A DNA stretch of 64,000 nt from Xenophilus sp. Marseille-Q4582 (GCF_916700565.1 NZ_CAKAKO010000004.1:620001-684000); one strand, 5' to 3'. Shown: positions 45,714 through 55,212, numbered from the stretch's first letter. Made by a program: numbers and translations. Notes: generated by a model not told the origin, from the letters alone.

Positions 45714-47571
45714 ACCCGCATCCTGCGAACCCGAACCCGCCGCGGCGGCTGTCCTGCTGGACGAAGCGCGCCGTCTGGCCCGCGAGCTGTTCGGCCATGC
45801 GAGCCTGCGCCCGGGCCAGCAGAAGGTGGTGGCGCGCGTGCTCGGGGGCGAGCCGCTCCTGGCCATCATGCCCACGGGCGCGGGCAAATCGCTGTGCTAC
45901 CAGTTGCCGGCGCTGCTGCTGGAAGGGCGCACGGTGGTGGTGTCGCCGCTGATCGCGCTCATGAAGGACCAGTGCGAGAAGCTGAACGCACGCGGCGTGG
46001 GGGCGGTGCAGTTCAACAGCCAGTGCTCGGCGCAGGAGCTGGCGCAGGCCGAGCAACTGCTGGCCGAGGGGGCCGCGCGGCTGGTCTTCACCACGCCTGA
46101 ACGCCTGGCCGACGAAGCCTTCCTCGAGCTGCTGGCCCGCGGCCGCACCGCCCTGCTGGTGGTGGACGAGGCGCACTGCATCTCGCAATGGGGCCACGAT
46201 TTCCGGCCGGCCTTCCTGGACATCGGCCGCTGCGCGAAACGCCTGGGTTCGCCGCCCGTGCTGGCGCTCACGGCCACGGCCAATGAGGCGGTGGCCGCGG
46301 AGATCATGGACAGGCTGGGCATTGCGCCCGAAGGCCTGGTGCGGACCGGCACCTTCCGGCCCAACCTGCGCTACGGCGTGCAGACCTTTGCCAGTGAAGC
46401 CGACAAGCAGGCCCGTGCGCGCCAGCTGCTGGCGCAGTGGACGGGCAGCGGCATCGTGTACGCGGCGACCGTGAAGGCCGCCGCCGAGCTGCATGCCGCG
46501 CTGCAGGCCGACGGCCTGAGCGTAGGCCTGTACCACGGCCGGCTCGGCGCCCTGCAGCGCCGCCAGGCGCAGGACGACTTCATGCAGGGTCGCACCCGCA
46601 TCATGGTGGCCACCCACGCCTTCGGCCTGGGCATCGACAAGCCCGACATCCGCTTCGTGCTGCACTACCAGATGCCGGCCAGCCTGGAGAGCTACTACCA
46701 GGAATCGGGCCGCGCGGGCCGGGACGGCCGGCCGGCCGACTGCGTGCTGCTGTACTGCCGGCGCGACAAGGCCGTGCAGCAGTTCTTCCTGGCCGGCAGC
46801 GTGCCCGAGCCGCGCGACCTGGAGGCGTTGCATGCGCGCCTGCAGGAGGCGCCGCCCGAGGGCGAGGGCTGGTCCGAGCCGCAACTGCGCGGCGCCCTCG
46901 GCATGCCCGCGGCCCGCCTGCGCGCCGCGCTGACGCTGATGCGCCAGCATGCGCTGGTGCGCCGGTGCCGCGACGGGGCATGGCGCCGGCGCGGCCGGGC
47001 GCTGACGGCGCGGCGGGCCCAGGCGCTGGTGGCGGCCGAGCGCGCGCGGCGCGACCGCGAACAGCAGGCGCTGGAGCGCATGACCTACTACGCGTCGAGC
47101 GGCGTGTGCCGCTGGTCGCTGCTGCTCGATGCCTTCGGCCGCGAGGAGGCCATGCAACGCTGCGGCGTGTGCGACAACTGCCAGCGCATGGCGGCGCTGG
47201 AGGCAGCGCAGGCGCGCGAGGGGTGGCCAACTGCGCTGCAGCCACCACGGCCGGCCCCGGCGGCAGCGGATGATCCGGCGGGAGCGCCGGGCGCGGCCGA
47301 ATCCCCGGCCGAAGCCGCAGCCCGGCCCGTCGAAGTGCGCTTCCAGCCCGACGACCAAGTGCGCGTGCAGAAGTACGGCCGGGGCCGCGTGGTGGGCGAA
47401 GACGCGGCAGGCGTGACCGTGGCCTTCGCGGACGGCTCGCAGCGCTGCTTCCTGCGCGAATTCGTGCAGCCCGCGCGGGCGGCACGAACGAAGGCGCCGA
47501 TTGCCTCGACGGGTGCGCTGGGCCTGCCGCCGGCGGCGGCCGCGCTGCCGTTGCCGGCTGGCGCCGCGTAG
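45706..47571 (+). CDS. RecQ-type ATP-dependent DNA helicase with extra C-terminal domain
   Basis: A 621-residue superfamily 2 helicase. Walker A is MPTGAGKSLCY, the DExH box is VVDEAHCISQWGHDFRP, motif VI is QESGRAGRDGRPADC, and the zinc-binding Cys set ends with CGVCDNC. The HRDC domain of E. coli RecQ is missing. Instead a Pro/Ala-rich linker leads to a small beta domain (VQKYGRGRVVGEDAAGVTVAFADGSQRCF, about residues 545-590), like the C-terminal module seen in some UvrD/Rep-type helicases. It should unwind DNA 3' to 5' in recombination repair. The start overlaps the DUF1989 stop by 8 bases. Confidence 0.9.
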   Translation: MTEPASCEPEPAAAAVLLDEARRLARELFGHASLRPGQQKVVARVLGGEPLLAIMPTGAGKSLCYQLPALLLEGRTVVVSPLIALMKDQCEKLNARGVGAVQFNSQCSAQELAQAEQLLAEGAARLVFTTPERLADEAFLELLARGRTALLVVDEAHCISQWGHDFRPAFLDIGRCAKRLGSPPVLALTATANEAVAAEIMDRLGIAPEGLVRTGTFRPNLRYGVQTFASEADKQARARQLLAQWTGSGIVYAATVKAAAELHAALQADGLSVGLYHGRLGALQRRQAQDDFMQGRTRIMVATHAFGLGIDKPDIRFVLHYQMPASLESYYQESGRAGRDGRPADCVLLYCRRDKAVQQFFLAGSVPEPRDLEALHARLQEAPPEGEGWSEPQLRGALGMPAARLRAALTLMRQHALVRRCRDGAWRRRGRALTARRAQALVAAERARRDREQQALERMTYYASSGVCRWSLLLDAFGREEAMQRCGVCDNCQRMAALEAAQAREGWPTALQPPRPAPAAADDPAGAPGAAESPAEAAARPVEVRFQPDDQVRVQKYGRGRVVGEDAAGVTVAFADGSQRCFLREFVQPARAARTKAPIASTGALGLPPAAAALPLPAGAA

Positions 47572-47834
47572 CGCAGGGGAGTGGAGGGCAGGGAATTGGC
47601 AGCGCTGCCACCCGCGGGTCGGAAAGCGCAGCGGGCGCGCAGGCGCAAAGGCGCGAAGGCAAGAAGACGCGGTGGCTGAAGCCATGAACGGCGCGCGCGG
47701 TCATTCGCCCCTGTGCACGCACGTAGGACGCTTCACCCGGTGTGCCCTGCATGGGCGCTGGCGGCCGGGCGGCGGCCCTTCCGGTGCGCGCGCAGGCGGC
47801 CGCGCCACTTGCCGCGCAAGCGGGCCTGCGCAGA

Positions 47835-48407
47835 ATGGACTGCATGCATCGACTCGCAGGCATCGACTTCAGTGACGACTCGGTGGCCGTCGCGCGGGCG
47901 CTCATCGGCGTGCAGGTGTTCGTGGATGGCGTGGGCGGGCGCATCGTCGAAACCGAGGCCTACGACGCCGACGACCCGGCCTCGCACAGCTTCAGCGGCC
48001 CCTCGCTGCGCAACGCCACCATGTTCGGCCCGCCTGCACACGTGTACGTCTACCGCTCCTATGGCATCCACTGGTGCATGAATTTCGTCTGCCGCGAGGC
48101 GGGCCATGGCGCCGGGGTGCTGATCCGCGCGATCGAGCCGCTGCAGGGGCTGGACGCCATGCGCGCGCGCCGCGGGCTGGTGGACGAACGCCTGCTGTGC
48201 GCCGGGCCGGGGCGCGTGGGCCAGGCGCTGGGCATCGACCGCTCCTTCGACGGCCGTGCGCTGGACGGGCCGCCCTTCCTGCTGTGGCCGCCGGAGGGCG
48301 CGCCCCCGGTCGTGGCGGGGCCGCGCATCGGCATCTCCAAGGCTGTCGATCAACCCTGGCGCTTCGGGCTGGCCGGCTCGCGCTACCTCAGCCGGCGTTT
48401 CGCATGA
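47835..48407 (+). CDS. DNA-3-methyladenine glycosylase (AAG/MPG type)
   Basis: A 190-residue alkyladenine glycosylase. The catalytic Glu lies in [18 protein letters not shown], and [19 protein letters not shown] forms the base-binding core. [11 protein letters not shown] and [11 protein letters not shown] follow. It removes 3-methyladenine and other damaged purines. Two in-frame ATGs (47835 and 47844) are possible; I take the first. Downstream, its TGA overlaps the ATG of a DUF72 gene. It adds to the repair genes of the window. Confidence 0.92.
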   Translation: MDCMHRLAGIDFSDDSVAVARALIGVQVFVDGVGGRIVETEAYDADDPASHSFSGPSLRNATMFGPPAHVYVYRSYGIHWCMNFVCREAGHGAGVLIRAIEPLQGLDAMRARRGLVDERLLCAGPGRVGQALGIDRSFDGRALDGPPFLLWPPEGAPPVVAGPRIGISKAVDQPWRFGLAGSRYLSRRFA

Positions 48408-49060
48408 ACGCGGACGATCCGCCGCTGCGCATCGGCACCGCGGCCTGGTCCATTCCGCGTGCCGTGGCCGCCTCCTTCCCGGGTGAAGGCACGCACCTGG
48501 CCCGCTATGCGCGGGTGCTGAACTGCGCCGAGATCAACAGCTCCTTCTACCGCCATCACCGGCCCGAGGTCTACGCGCGCTGGGCCGCCCAGACGCCGCC
48601 GGGCTTTCGCTTCGCGGTGAAGCTGCCGCGCCAGGTCACGCATGTGCAGCGGCTGCGTGCGGCCCGCGCGCCGTTGAAGCGCTTCCTCGACGAAGCCGCG
48701 GGCCTGGGCGACCGGCTGGGCGTGCTGCTGGTGCAGCTGCCGCCCTCGCAGCCCTTCGAGGCGCGGCCGGTGCGCACCTTCTTCGGCGTGCTGGCCGAGC
48801 TGTTCGACGGGCCGGTGGTGTGCGAACCGCGCCATGCCAGCTGGTTCGCGCCCGCGGCCGATCGCCTGCTGACGCGCCATTTTTTCCGGTCGCACGCCGC
48901 GCAGCGCCCGGCGCCTACACACCGGCGCCCGGGCTGTCCTCAGCCTCCAAGGCTCCCCTTCCTCCCACCCTTTCCCAGGAGCCCTTCATGCCCATCAAAG
49001 CCATTCCCGAACTCTTCGTTCATGAGCTGTCCGACACCTACAGCGCCGAGAAGCAGATGA
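48404..49060 (+). pseudogene. DUF72 protein, C-terminally truncated
   Basis: The first ~165 residues match DUF72 (TIM-barrel): RIGTAAWSIPR at the start, NCAEINSSFYRHHRPEVYARWA, FRFAVKLPRQVTH, and VCEPRHASWF. The family is usually 240-300 residues. After LLTRH (about 48881) the similarity stops abruptly, and the frame runs on through proline-rich junk and into the start of the next gene in another frame, ending at 49060. The missing third and the overlap with a well-formed DUF892 gene indicate a deletion that fused the two regions. Probably non-functional. The function of intact DUF72 is not established. Confidence 0.75.
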
Positions 49061-49482
49061 CGCGCTCGCTGCCCAAGATGGCCAAGGCCGCGACCGACCC
49101 CGAGCTGGCCGCGGCCTTCGAGGCGCATCTGGAGGAAACGCGCGGCCAGGTGGCGCGCATCGAGGAACTGGCCGAGGCCGCGGGCCTCAAGCTCAAGCGC
49201 ATCAAGTGCGAAGGCATGGCCGGCCTCATCGAGGAGGCGACCTCGATGATGGACCAAGTGCAGGAAGGCCCGGTGCTGGACGCCGCCCTCATCGGCGCCG
49301 CGCAGAAGGCCGAGCACTACGAGATCGCCAGCTACACCTCGCTGATCCTGATGGCCAAGAAGCTGGGCCTGGCCCAGGCCGTGCCGCTGCTGCAGGAAAC
49401 GCTGCAGGAAGAGCAGGCCACCGACCAGAAGCTCAGCGTGCTGGCCGAGGCGGCGCAGATCGAACAGGCGCAGCAGGCCTGA
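48988..49482 (+). CDS. DUF892/YciF-type ferritin-like protein
   Basis: A 164-residue all-helical protein of the DUF892 (YciE/YciF) family. It starts IPELFVHELSDTYSAEKQMTRSLPKMA and continues with EAHLEETRGQVARIEEL and AQKAEHYEIASYTSL, giving the Glu/His pattern of a ferritin-like four-helix bundle. Family members are induced by osmotic and general stress; metal binding and function are little known. AGGAG at 48977-48981 supports the ATG at 48988. It begins a run of stress-related genes. Confidence 0.9.
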   Translation: MPIKAIPELFVHELSDTYSAEKQMTRSLPKMAKAATDPELAAAFEAHLEETRGQVARIEELAEAAGLKLKRIKCEGMAGLIEEATSMMDQVQEGPVLDAALIGAAQKAEHYEIASYTSLILMAKKLGLAQAVPLLQETLQEEQATDQKLSVLAEAAQIEQAQQA

Positions 49483-49559
49483 GGGCCACCGTTGCGCGCG
49501 CACACGCCGCCGGCGCGGCGGGGTGCGCCGCCTCCTCCTTCATTCGCCCGGAGCGTTTG

Positions 49560-50141
49560 ATGACCCGTCTTCCGATCCCCCGACCCGCGCTGCTGGCCCG
49601 CCGGCCTTTGCTGCAGCTGATGCTGGCCGGCGCCCTGCCCATGCCCTGGGCCCGGAGCGCCGAGCCCGAGCGCGGCGAGGGCAACCCGGCCTATTCCTCG
49701 CGCGACCCGCGTCTGAGCGACAGCGACCGCGTGTTCATGCGCAGCGTCTCGGGGCTGCTGATCCGCATGCGCCAGGCCGGCGAAATGGGGCGCGAGCAGG
49801 CGCGGCAGGCCAAACTGCGCCACTTTTCGCAGAAGCTCAGCCGCCAGTCCGATGCGCTGTTCACGGGCCTGCGCCGTCTGTCGGAGCAGACCCGCACGCC
49901 CGTGCCGCTGGACATGTCGGACCAGGCGGCCCAGCAGCTGCGTGCGCTGGAGCCCCGGCGCAAGGAGGCCTTCGACGCCCCGTTCATGGCGCTGCTTGCC
50001 GACTGGATGGCCGAGGAGCTGAACGTGCTGGGCGACGCCACCGAGCGCTCGGAGAACGAGCGCGTGCTGCAATGGGCGCGCGACGCCCTGCGCACGCGCC
50101 TGGCGCTGAGCCGCGAGCTGGAACGGCTGCGCAAGGCCTGA
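49560..50141 (+). CDS. Predicted exported DUF4142-like helical protein
   Basis: A 193-residue protein with a twin-arginine-like or Sec signal at the N-terminus (ARRPLLQLMLAGALPMPWARSA; cleavage after RSA likely). The mature part is two long helical hairpins: DRVFMRSVSGLLIRMRQAGEMG with a helix of AKLRHFSQKLSRQSDALF, then FDAPFMALLADWMAEELNVLGDATE. The layout resembles DUF4142 ferritin-like envelope proteins, but the usual His residues are mostly missing, so this is a weak family call. It lies 77 bases after the DUF892 gene, a common companion of DUF4142. Confidence 0.6.
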   Translation: MTRLPIPRPALLARRPLLQLMLAGALPMPWARSAEPERGEGNPAYSSRDPRLSDSDRVFMRSVSGLLIRMRQAGEMGREQARQAKLRHFSQKLSRQSDALFTGLRRLSEQTRTPVPLDMSDQAAQQLRALEPRRKEAFDAPFMALLADWMAEELNVLGDATERSENERVLQWARDALRTRLALSRELERLRKA

Positions 50142-50214
50142 AGAAGAAGCGCGCCGTCAGCCAGGTCGCCAGGTCAGCCGGGTCCGCCCGGCGCGGCGCC
50201 TGCAGCCTCAGGGC

Positions 50215-51027
50215 TCAAGCCGCGCCGCCGCGCGTCCATGACGCGCAGCCCAGCGACAGGCCCGAAGGGCCCACCCAGAGCGCGCCAGCGCGGTAGAGCG
50301 AGGCGGCGCGCGCCTCGGGCGGCAGGGCCACGGCCCACACGCCGCCTGCGGCATCGCTGCCGATCACGCGCGCATCGGCTTGCGCCAGGGCCTGGAAGGC
50401 CTGCGCCGCGCTGACGCCGGGCGCGAACACCACCAGCGTCTGGCCGGCGTCCGCCGGTGGCAGCGCGGCCCAGCCGCCGGCCCCGAGGGCCGCCAGGCCC
50501 AGCACCGCCGAGGCGGCCCGCGCGCGACGACCGCCATCGTCATCGCCGTCGCCGCGGCCGGCGCTGTCCGCCGTCCGCAGCCAGTGCCAGCCGGCGAGCA
50601 GCGGCACCAGGCCGAACACCGCGAACCAGAGCAGGTCCCACACCAGCGGCTCGGCCGCATCCATCTTCACGCGATGGATGCCCAGCAGCCAGTGCGAGAG
50701 CACCGCGTCCAGCAGGTGCCAGGTGCCGAAACCCAGGGCGGCGGCGCCCGCCACGCGGCGCGCACTGCCGGCCGCGGCCATCGCGCCGCGCGCGCGCCAC
50801 AGAAGCACCAGCGCCGCGGCGGCGACCGCGTACATCAGCGCATGGAACAGGCCATCGGCCAGGATCTGCAGGCGCAGGTCCCGCACGCCTTCCACGGCCG
50901 ACAGCAGGTGGTGCCACTGCAGGATCTGGTGCAGCAGGATGCCGTCGAAGAAGCCGCCCAGCGCCAAGCCCAGCAGGCCTGCGGCCCAGGCCAGCCGCCG
51001 CGGCGCGCCCCTGTCCGCCGTTGCCAT
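50215..51027 (-). CDS. DUF2243 membrane protein
   Basis: A 270-residue membrane protein. The N-terminal half matches DUF2243: GLLGLALGGFFDGILLHQILQWHHLLS, then LQILADGLFHALMYAVAAAALVLLW and GTWHLLDAVLSHWLLGIHRVK. The His residues in the membrane segments (HQ, WHH, SHW, IHR) recall a metal- or heme-binding site, but this is not proven. A second, soluble C-terminal part of about 90 residues (after the Asp/Gly-rich linker GRGDGDDDGG) is not typical of DUF2243 and reads like a small exported domain. It ends 74 bases from the converging DUF4142-like gene. Confidence 0.78.
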   Translation of the reverse strand: MATADRGAPRRLAWAAGLLGLALGGFFDGILLHQILQWHHLLSAVEGVRDLRLQILADGLFHALMYAVAAAALVLLWRARGAMAAAGSARRVAGAAALGFGTWHLLDAVLSHWLLGIHRVKMDAAEPLVWDLLWFAVFGLVPLLAGWHWLRTADSAGRGDGDDDGGRRARAASAVLGLAALGAGGWAALPPADAGQTLVVFAPGVSAAQAFQALAQADARVIGSDAAGGVWAVALPPEARAASLYRAGALWVGPSGLSLGCASWTRGGAA

Positions 51028-51029
51028 GC

Positions 51030-51446
51030 TCAGGGCCGCTGCGCTGGGGCGGGGCTCTGGGATTTCGCGGGCTCGGTAGCCCGGCCCGTGGCGCCGGTCT
51101 CGCCGCCGTCGCCGCGCCCGCCCTGCGGATGGCGGCCGCTCAGCCCGCCCGCGGTGCCCGAGCCCGGCGTGCGCGTGTGGCCGCTGCGCGCGGCCGGGTT
51201 GTCGGGGTTGGTGGCCGCGCCGCCGGGCTGCGGCACGGCGCGCTGCTGGTCGTTGGGGGCATCTTTCGCCGTGGGCGAGCGCGTCGCGGGCGGCTTGGCG
51301 GCCTGGCCGCGCACGTCGGGGCGGGCGCTGCCGGCTTCGTTGCCCGTGGGCTGTGCGAAGGCGGCGCAGGCGGCCAGGGCGAGGCAGGCGGCCAGGGCCC
51401 GGCGGCCGATCGGCGCGCGGGGCGGCCTGGGGAGGGTGGAAGTCAT
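51030..51446 (-). CDS. Small exported low-complexity protein
   Basis: A 138-residue open frame with a signal peptide (RALAACLALAACAAFAQ) followed by a Gly/Pro/Ala/Thr-rich, probably disordered tail. A CGGAGA-type site precedes the ATG at 51446. I recognise no family. Its stop lies 2 bases from the DUF2243 start, consistent with co-transcription, which is the main argument that it is a gene. Confidence 0.5.
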   Translation of the reverse strand: MTSTLPRPPRAPIGRRALAACLALAACAAFAQPTGNEAGSARPDVRGQAAKPPATRSPTAKDAPNDQQRAVPQPGGAATNPDNPAARSGHTRTPGSGTAGGLSGRHPQGGRGDGGETGATGRATEPAKSQSPAPAQRP

Positions 51447-51576
51447 GGCGTCTCCGGCTAAAGAGGGCAGCGTTGCGCGCCGCGCCCGGGCCGCATGTAG
51501 GAAGAGCCGCCGTGCGGCCGCCATCGCCGCCGCCGGTGCCACTGCCGCGGCCCGCCCGGGCGCGACAGGCCCGCAC

Positions 51577-54108
51577 TCAGGCGCCGCTGCCCCGGGCCGG
51601 GCCCCCGTAGCCCAGGCGCTTCATGGCCGTGCCGAGGGAGACCGCCGCCTTGTCGTAGCCTTCCCAGGGCGCGTTGCCCTGGCGCAATCGCTGGTCCACG
51701 CTCTGCACCGTCCAGTGCGCGCCGCTGCGCAGCTCGCCCAGTTCCTTCCAGGCCACGGGCACCGAGATGCCCATGCCCGGCCGCGCGCGGGCCGACCAGG
51801 CGCTCACGGTGGTGGCGCCCCAGCCGTTGCGCAGGTAGTCGACGAAGATCTTGCCGATGCGGTTCTTGGGGCCGCTCTTGGCCACGAAACGCTGCGGGAT
51901 GGTGCGGGCCAGGTGCTGCACCACGGCCTGCGAGAAGCCCTTGACCGTGTCCCAGTCGTGCAGGCGCTTGATGGGCACCACCACGTGCAGGCCCTTGCCG
52001 CCGCTGGTCTTGAGGAAGGCCGGCAGCCCCAGCTCCTGCAGCATCACCTGCACCAGGTGCGCGGCTTCCTGCACCTGCTCCCACGCCACGCCTTCGCCCG
52101 GGTCCAGGTCGAAGGTCATGCGGTCGGGGCGGTGGATGCGGTCCTTGCGTGCGTTCCAGGTGTGCAGCTCCACCATGTTCATCTGCGCCGCGGCCAGCAG
52201 GCCTTCAGGCTGGGCCACTTCCAGCAGCGGCGGGTGGCCGGCATAGAGGGCCGGGTCCAGCTGCAGCACGCCGTCCATGGCGCCCGTGTCCAGGTGCTTC
52301 TGGAAGAACAGCTCGCCCTTCACGCCCTCGGGCGCGCGCACCAGGGCCACGGGCCGCGCCTTCAGGTGCGGCATCAGCAGCGGCGCGACCTTGGCGTAGT
52401 AGCGCACCAGGTCGATCTTGGTCAGGCCCGTGGAGGGGTCGATCACGCGCCGCGCGTTGGACACGCGCAGCGTGCTGGGCAGTTCGGCGGCGCCTTCGTC
52501 GGTGGCGGCATCGGTGGGCGCGGCGGTGTTCAGGTGCACGGGTTTTTCCTGGACGATGGCGCGCGCCGGCTTGTCGTCGCGCAGGCCATGGAAGACGGAA
52601 TGGCGGATGCGGTTCTCCTTCGTCCATTCGGCAAAGGAGACTTCGGCCAGCAGGCGCGGCTCCACCCAGTGCGCCTTGCGGCCGATGCTGCGCGGGTGGG
52701 CGAAGGGGCTGCGGTCCGTGGCCAGCGCGTCGAGCTTGCCGCGCAGCTCGGCCAGCGTGCGCTGGTTGAAGCCCGTGCCCACGTTGCCCGCGTACTGCAG
52801 GCTGCCGTCGGGCGCATGCACGCCCAGCAGCAGCGAGCCGATGCCCGTGCGCGAGCCCTGCGGGTCGGTGAAGCCGCCGATCACGAACTCCTGCCGGTGG
52901 CTGCACTTGAGCTTGATCCAGTCCGCATTGCGGCGCGAGGCATAGGGCGCCGACTTGCGCTTGCCGATCACGCCCTCGAAGCCCAGTTTGCAGGCCGAGG
53001 CCACCAGGTCGCCCGGGCGCGCCTCGAAGGCTTCACTGAAGCGCACCCGGTCGGTGGGCGAGCCGGCCACCACCGCGCGCAGCAGCTCGCGCCGCTCGAC
53101 CACGGGCAGCGCGCGCAGGTCGCGCCCGTCGGCATAGGGCATGTCGAAGAAGTAATAGACCAGGTCCTTCGTGCTCGCGCCGTCGAAGGCGTTCTGCAGG
53201 GCCTGGAAATCGGGCGTGCCCTGCGCATCCAGCATCAGCACCTCGCCGTCCAGCCAGCCCGAGCGCAGCGGCAGCTGCGCCACGGCCTCGGCGAGCACAG
53301 GCATGCGCGCGGTCCAGTCGTTGCCGTTGCGCGTGAAGAGCTGCACGCGGCCGTCGTCGACGCGCGCGAGCAGCCGGTAGCCGTCGAACTTCAGCTCCCA
53401 GAGCCATTCCGACACGTCGCGCGGCGGGCCGTCGACCAGCGTGGCCAGCTGGGGCGAGAAGGCGGCGGGCAGGGGCGCCTTGCCGGCCTGGCGCTGATGG
53501 CGCGCGGCTTCCTGCACCGAAGCGCGCGCCTGGCGCGGGCGCGACGGCGCGGCGACCGGCGGCAGCTGCGCCACGCTGTCGGGCATCTCGTCGACCACGC
53601 TGAAATCGGCCGCCGGGCGCTCCAGACCGTCTTGCTCCTTGATCAGCAGCCAGGGCGGCTGCTTCTCGTCGCCGCGGCCGTGCATGCGCACCAGCGTCCA
53701 GTGGCCCCGCAGCTTGTGGCCGTGCAGTTCGAACTTGAGCTTGCCCTGGCGCCAGCCCTCGGCCGCATCGCCCACGGGCACCCACCAGCCGCGGTCCCAG
53801 ATGATGACCTTGCCCGCGCCGTACTGGCCGGGCGGGATCTGGCCCTCGAAGCGGTTATAGGAGATCGGGTGGTCTTCCACCTGCACGGCCATGCGCTTGT
53901 CCGCGGGGTCGAAGCTCGGGCCCTTGGGCACGGCCCAGCTCTTCATCGTGCCGTCGATCTCCAGCCGCAGGTCGTAGTGCAGGCGGCTGGCCCAGTGCTT
54001 CTGGATCACGTACTGCAGCGCGCCCTGGCCCGGCTCGCCGCCTTCTGCGGGCTCGGGCGTGAGCGCGAAGTTGCGCTTCTTCCTGTAGAGGGCGAGCGAA
54101 TCGGGCAT
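51577..54108 (-). CDS. ligD: DNA ligase D (PE-LIG-POL)
   Basis: An 843-residue multifunctional end-joining ligase. The N-terminal 3'-phosphoesterase domain (about 1-170) has HWASRLHYDLRLE and FEGQIPPGQYGAG. The ATP-dependent ligase (about 210-520) carries the adenylated Lys240 in ELKFDGYR and GEVLMLD. The C-terminal primase-polymerase (about 550-830) contains TFDLDPGEG with its two Asp, and SGGKGLHVVVP. With Ku it repairs double-strand breaks by non-homologous end joining. It lies 24 bases after ku. ATG at 54108. Confidence 0.96.
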   Translation of the reverse strand: MPDSLALYRKKRNFALTPEPAEGGEPGQGALQYVIQKHWASRLHYDLRLEIDGTMKSWAVPKGPSFDPADKRMAVQVEDHPISYNRFEGQIPPGQYGAGKVIIWDRGWWVPVGDAAEGWRQGKLKFELHGHKLRGHWTLVRMHGRGDEKQPPWLLIKEQDGLERPAADFSVVDEMPDSVAQLPPVAAPSRPRQARASVQEAARHQRQAGKAPLPAAFSPQLATLVDGPPRDVSEWLWELKFDGYRLLARVDDGRVQLFTRNGNDWTARMPVLAEAVAQLPLRSGWLDGEVLMLDAQGTPDFQALQNAFDGASTKDLVYYFFDMPYADGRDLRALPVVERRELLRAVVAGSPTDRVRFSEAFEARPGDLVASACKLGFEGVIGKRKSAPYASRRNADWIKLKCSHRQEFVIGGFTDPQGSRTGIGSLLLGVHAPDGSLQYAGNVGTGFNQRTLAELRGKLDALATDRSPFAHPRSIGRKAHWVEPRLLAEVSFAEWTKENRIRHSVFHGLRDDKPARAIVQEKPVHLNTAAPTDAATDEGAAELPSTLRVSNARRVIDPSTGLTKIDLVRYYAKVAPLLMPHLKARPVALVRAPEGVKGELFFQKHLDTGAMDGVLQLDPALYAGHPPLLEVAQPEGLLAAAQMNMVELHTWNARKDRIHRPDRMTFDLDPGEGVAWEQVQEAAHLVQVMLQELGLPAFLKTSGGKGLHVVVPIKRLHDWDTVKGFSQAVVQHLARTIPQRFVAKSGPKNRIGKIFVDYLRNGWGATTVSAWSARARPGMGISVPVAWKELGELRSGAHWTVQSVDQRLRQGNAPWEGYDKAAVSLGTAMKRLGYGGPARGSGA

Positions 54109-54132
54109 CGGCGCGGCCGTGGAGGCGTCCGA

Positions 54133-55200
54133 TCAGGCGGCGCGGCGCGCGCTGCCGCCGGGGCTCTTGCGCGCCGGCGGCCGCTTGGCGGCGGCCTTCG
54201 CCGGCGCGCCTGTTTTCCTGGCCGCGGCCCGGCTCTTCTTGGCCGCGCCTTTCTTCGCAGGGGCGGCCCGGCTTGCGGCACGCTTTGCCGAGGGCAGGGC
54301 CGTGACGGAGGCGGACTTCTTCCGGGCCGACGCGGACGGCGCCTCGTCCGGCTCGGCCGTCTTCCTGCCTCCCTGCAGGCTGCGCTTGAGCAGCGCGCTC
54401 AGGTCCAGCACCTCGGCGCCCGCGGGCGCGCTGCTTTCGCGCTCCACCTTCACCACGTCCTCGATGTCGCCGGCCTCGGCCTTGGCTTCGATGAGCTTGT
54501 GGATCTCGTCGGCGAAGGAGTTGCGGAACTGGTCGGCATCCCAGCGCTGCGTCATGTCCTCGATCAGCTGCAGCGCCATGTTCAGCTCGCCTTCCTTGAT
54601 GCCCGCGGCCTTCGCGTCCATGGGCGGCAGGTTGAGCTGTTCGAAGGAGCGGATCTCGCCGCCCCAGCGCAGCAGGTTCAGCACCAGCGCGCGGCCGCAG
54701 GGAATGAGCACGGCCAGGTGCTGCTTGGTCTGGATCACGACCTTCGCCACGCCCACCTTGTGGCTCCTGCGCAGCGCCTCGCGCAGCAGCGCATACACCT
54801 TCTCGCCGCGCTTGAGCGGGGCCGTGTAGTAGGGCCGCTCCAGGTAAACGAACGGAATCTCGTCGGCGTCGAGGAAGGCCTCGATCTCGATGGTCTGGGT
54901 GGTCTTGGGAAAGGCCGCGGCAATCTCCTCGGGCGAGAGCACCACGTAGCGCCCGTCCTCGTACTCGACGCCCTTCACGATGTCCGACGCCGCGATCTCC
55001 TTGCCCGTGACCTTGTTGACGCGCTTGTAGCCCACGGGCTCCATGGAGCGCTTGTCCAGCCAGTCGAAATCGATGCCCGAGCTGGCCGTGGCCGAGTAGA
55101 GGCCGACGGGGATGTGGACCAGCCCGAAGCTGATCGCCCCCTTCCACATCGTGCGAGTGGAGGTGGGCGCCTTGCCGCTGTCTTCCTGCGCTGCCATCAC
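54133..55200 (-). CDS. ku: Ku, non-homologous end-joining protein
   Basis: A 355-residue Ku homodimer subunit. The core starts MWKGAISFGLVHIPVGLYSA, with WLDKRSMEPVGYKRVNK and SFADEIHKLIEAK typical of bacterial Ku. The last ~85 residues form a Lys/Ala/Arg-rich, histone-H1-like tail, longer than the minimal C-terminus; such tails help Ku bind and thread onto DNA and recruit LigD. It sits upstream of ligD in the same direction. Confidence 0.96.
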   Translation of the reverse strand: MMAAQEDSGKAPTSTRTMWKGAISFGLVHIPVGLYSATASSGIDFDWLDKRSMEPVGYKRVNKVTGKEIAASDIVKGVEYEDGRYVVLSPEEIAAAFPKTTQTIEIEAFLDADEIPFVYLERPYYTAPLKRGEKVYALLREALRRSHKVGVAKVVIQTKQHLAVLIPCGRALVLNLLRWGGEIRSFEQLNLPPMDAKAAGIKEGELNMALQLIEDMTQRWDADQFRNSFADEIHKLIEAKAEAGDIEDVVKVERESSAPAGAEVLDLSALLKRSLQGGRKTAEPDEAPSASARKKSASVTALPSAKRAASRAAPAKKGAAKKSRAAARKTGAPAKAAAKRPPARKSPGGSARRAA

Positions 55201-55212
55201 CGCCTCGGGGCC

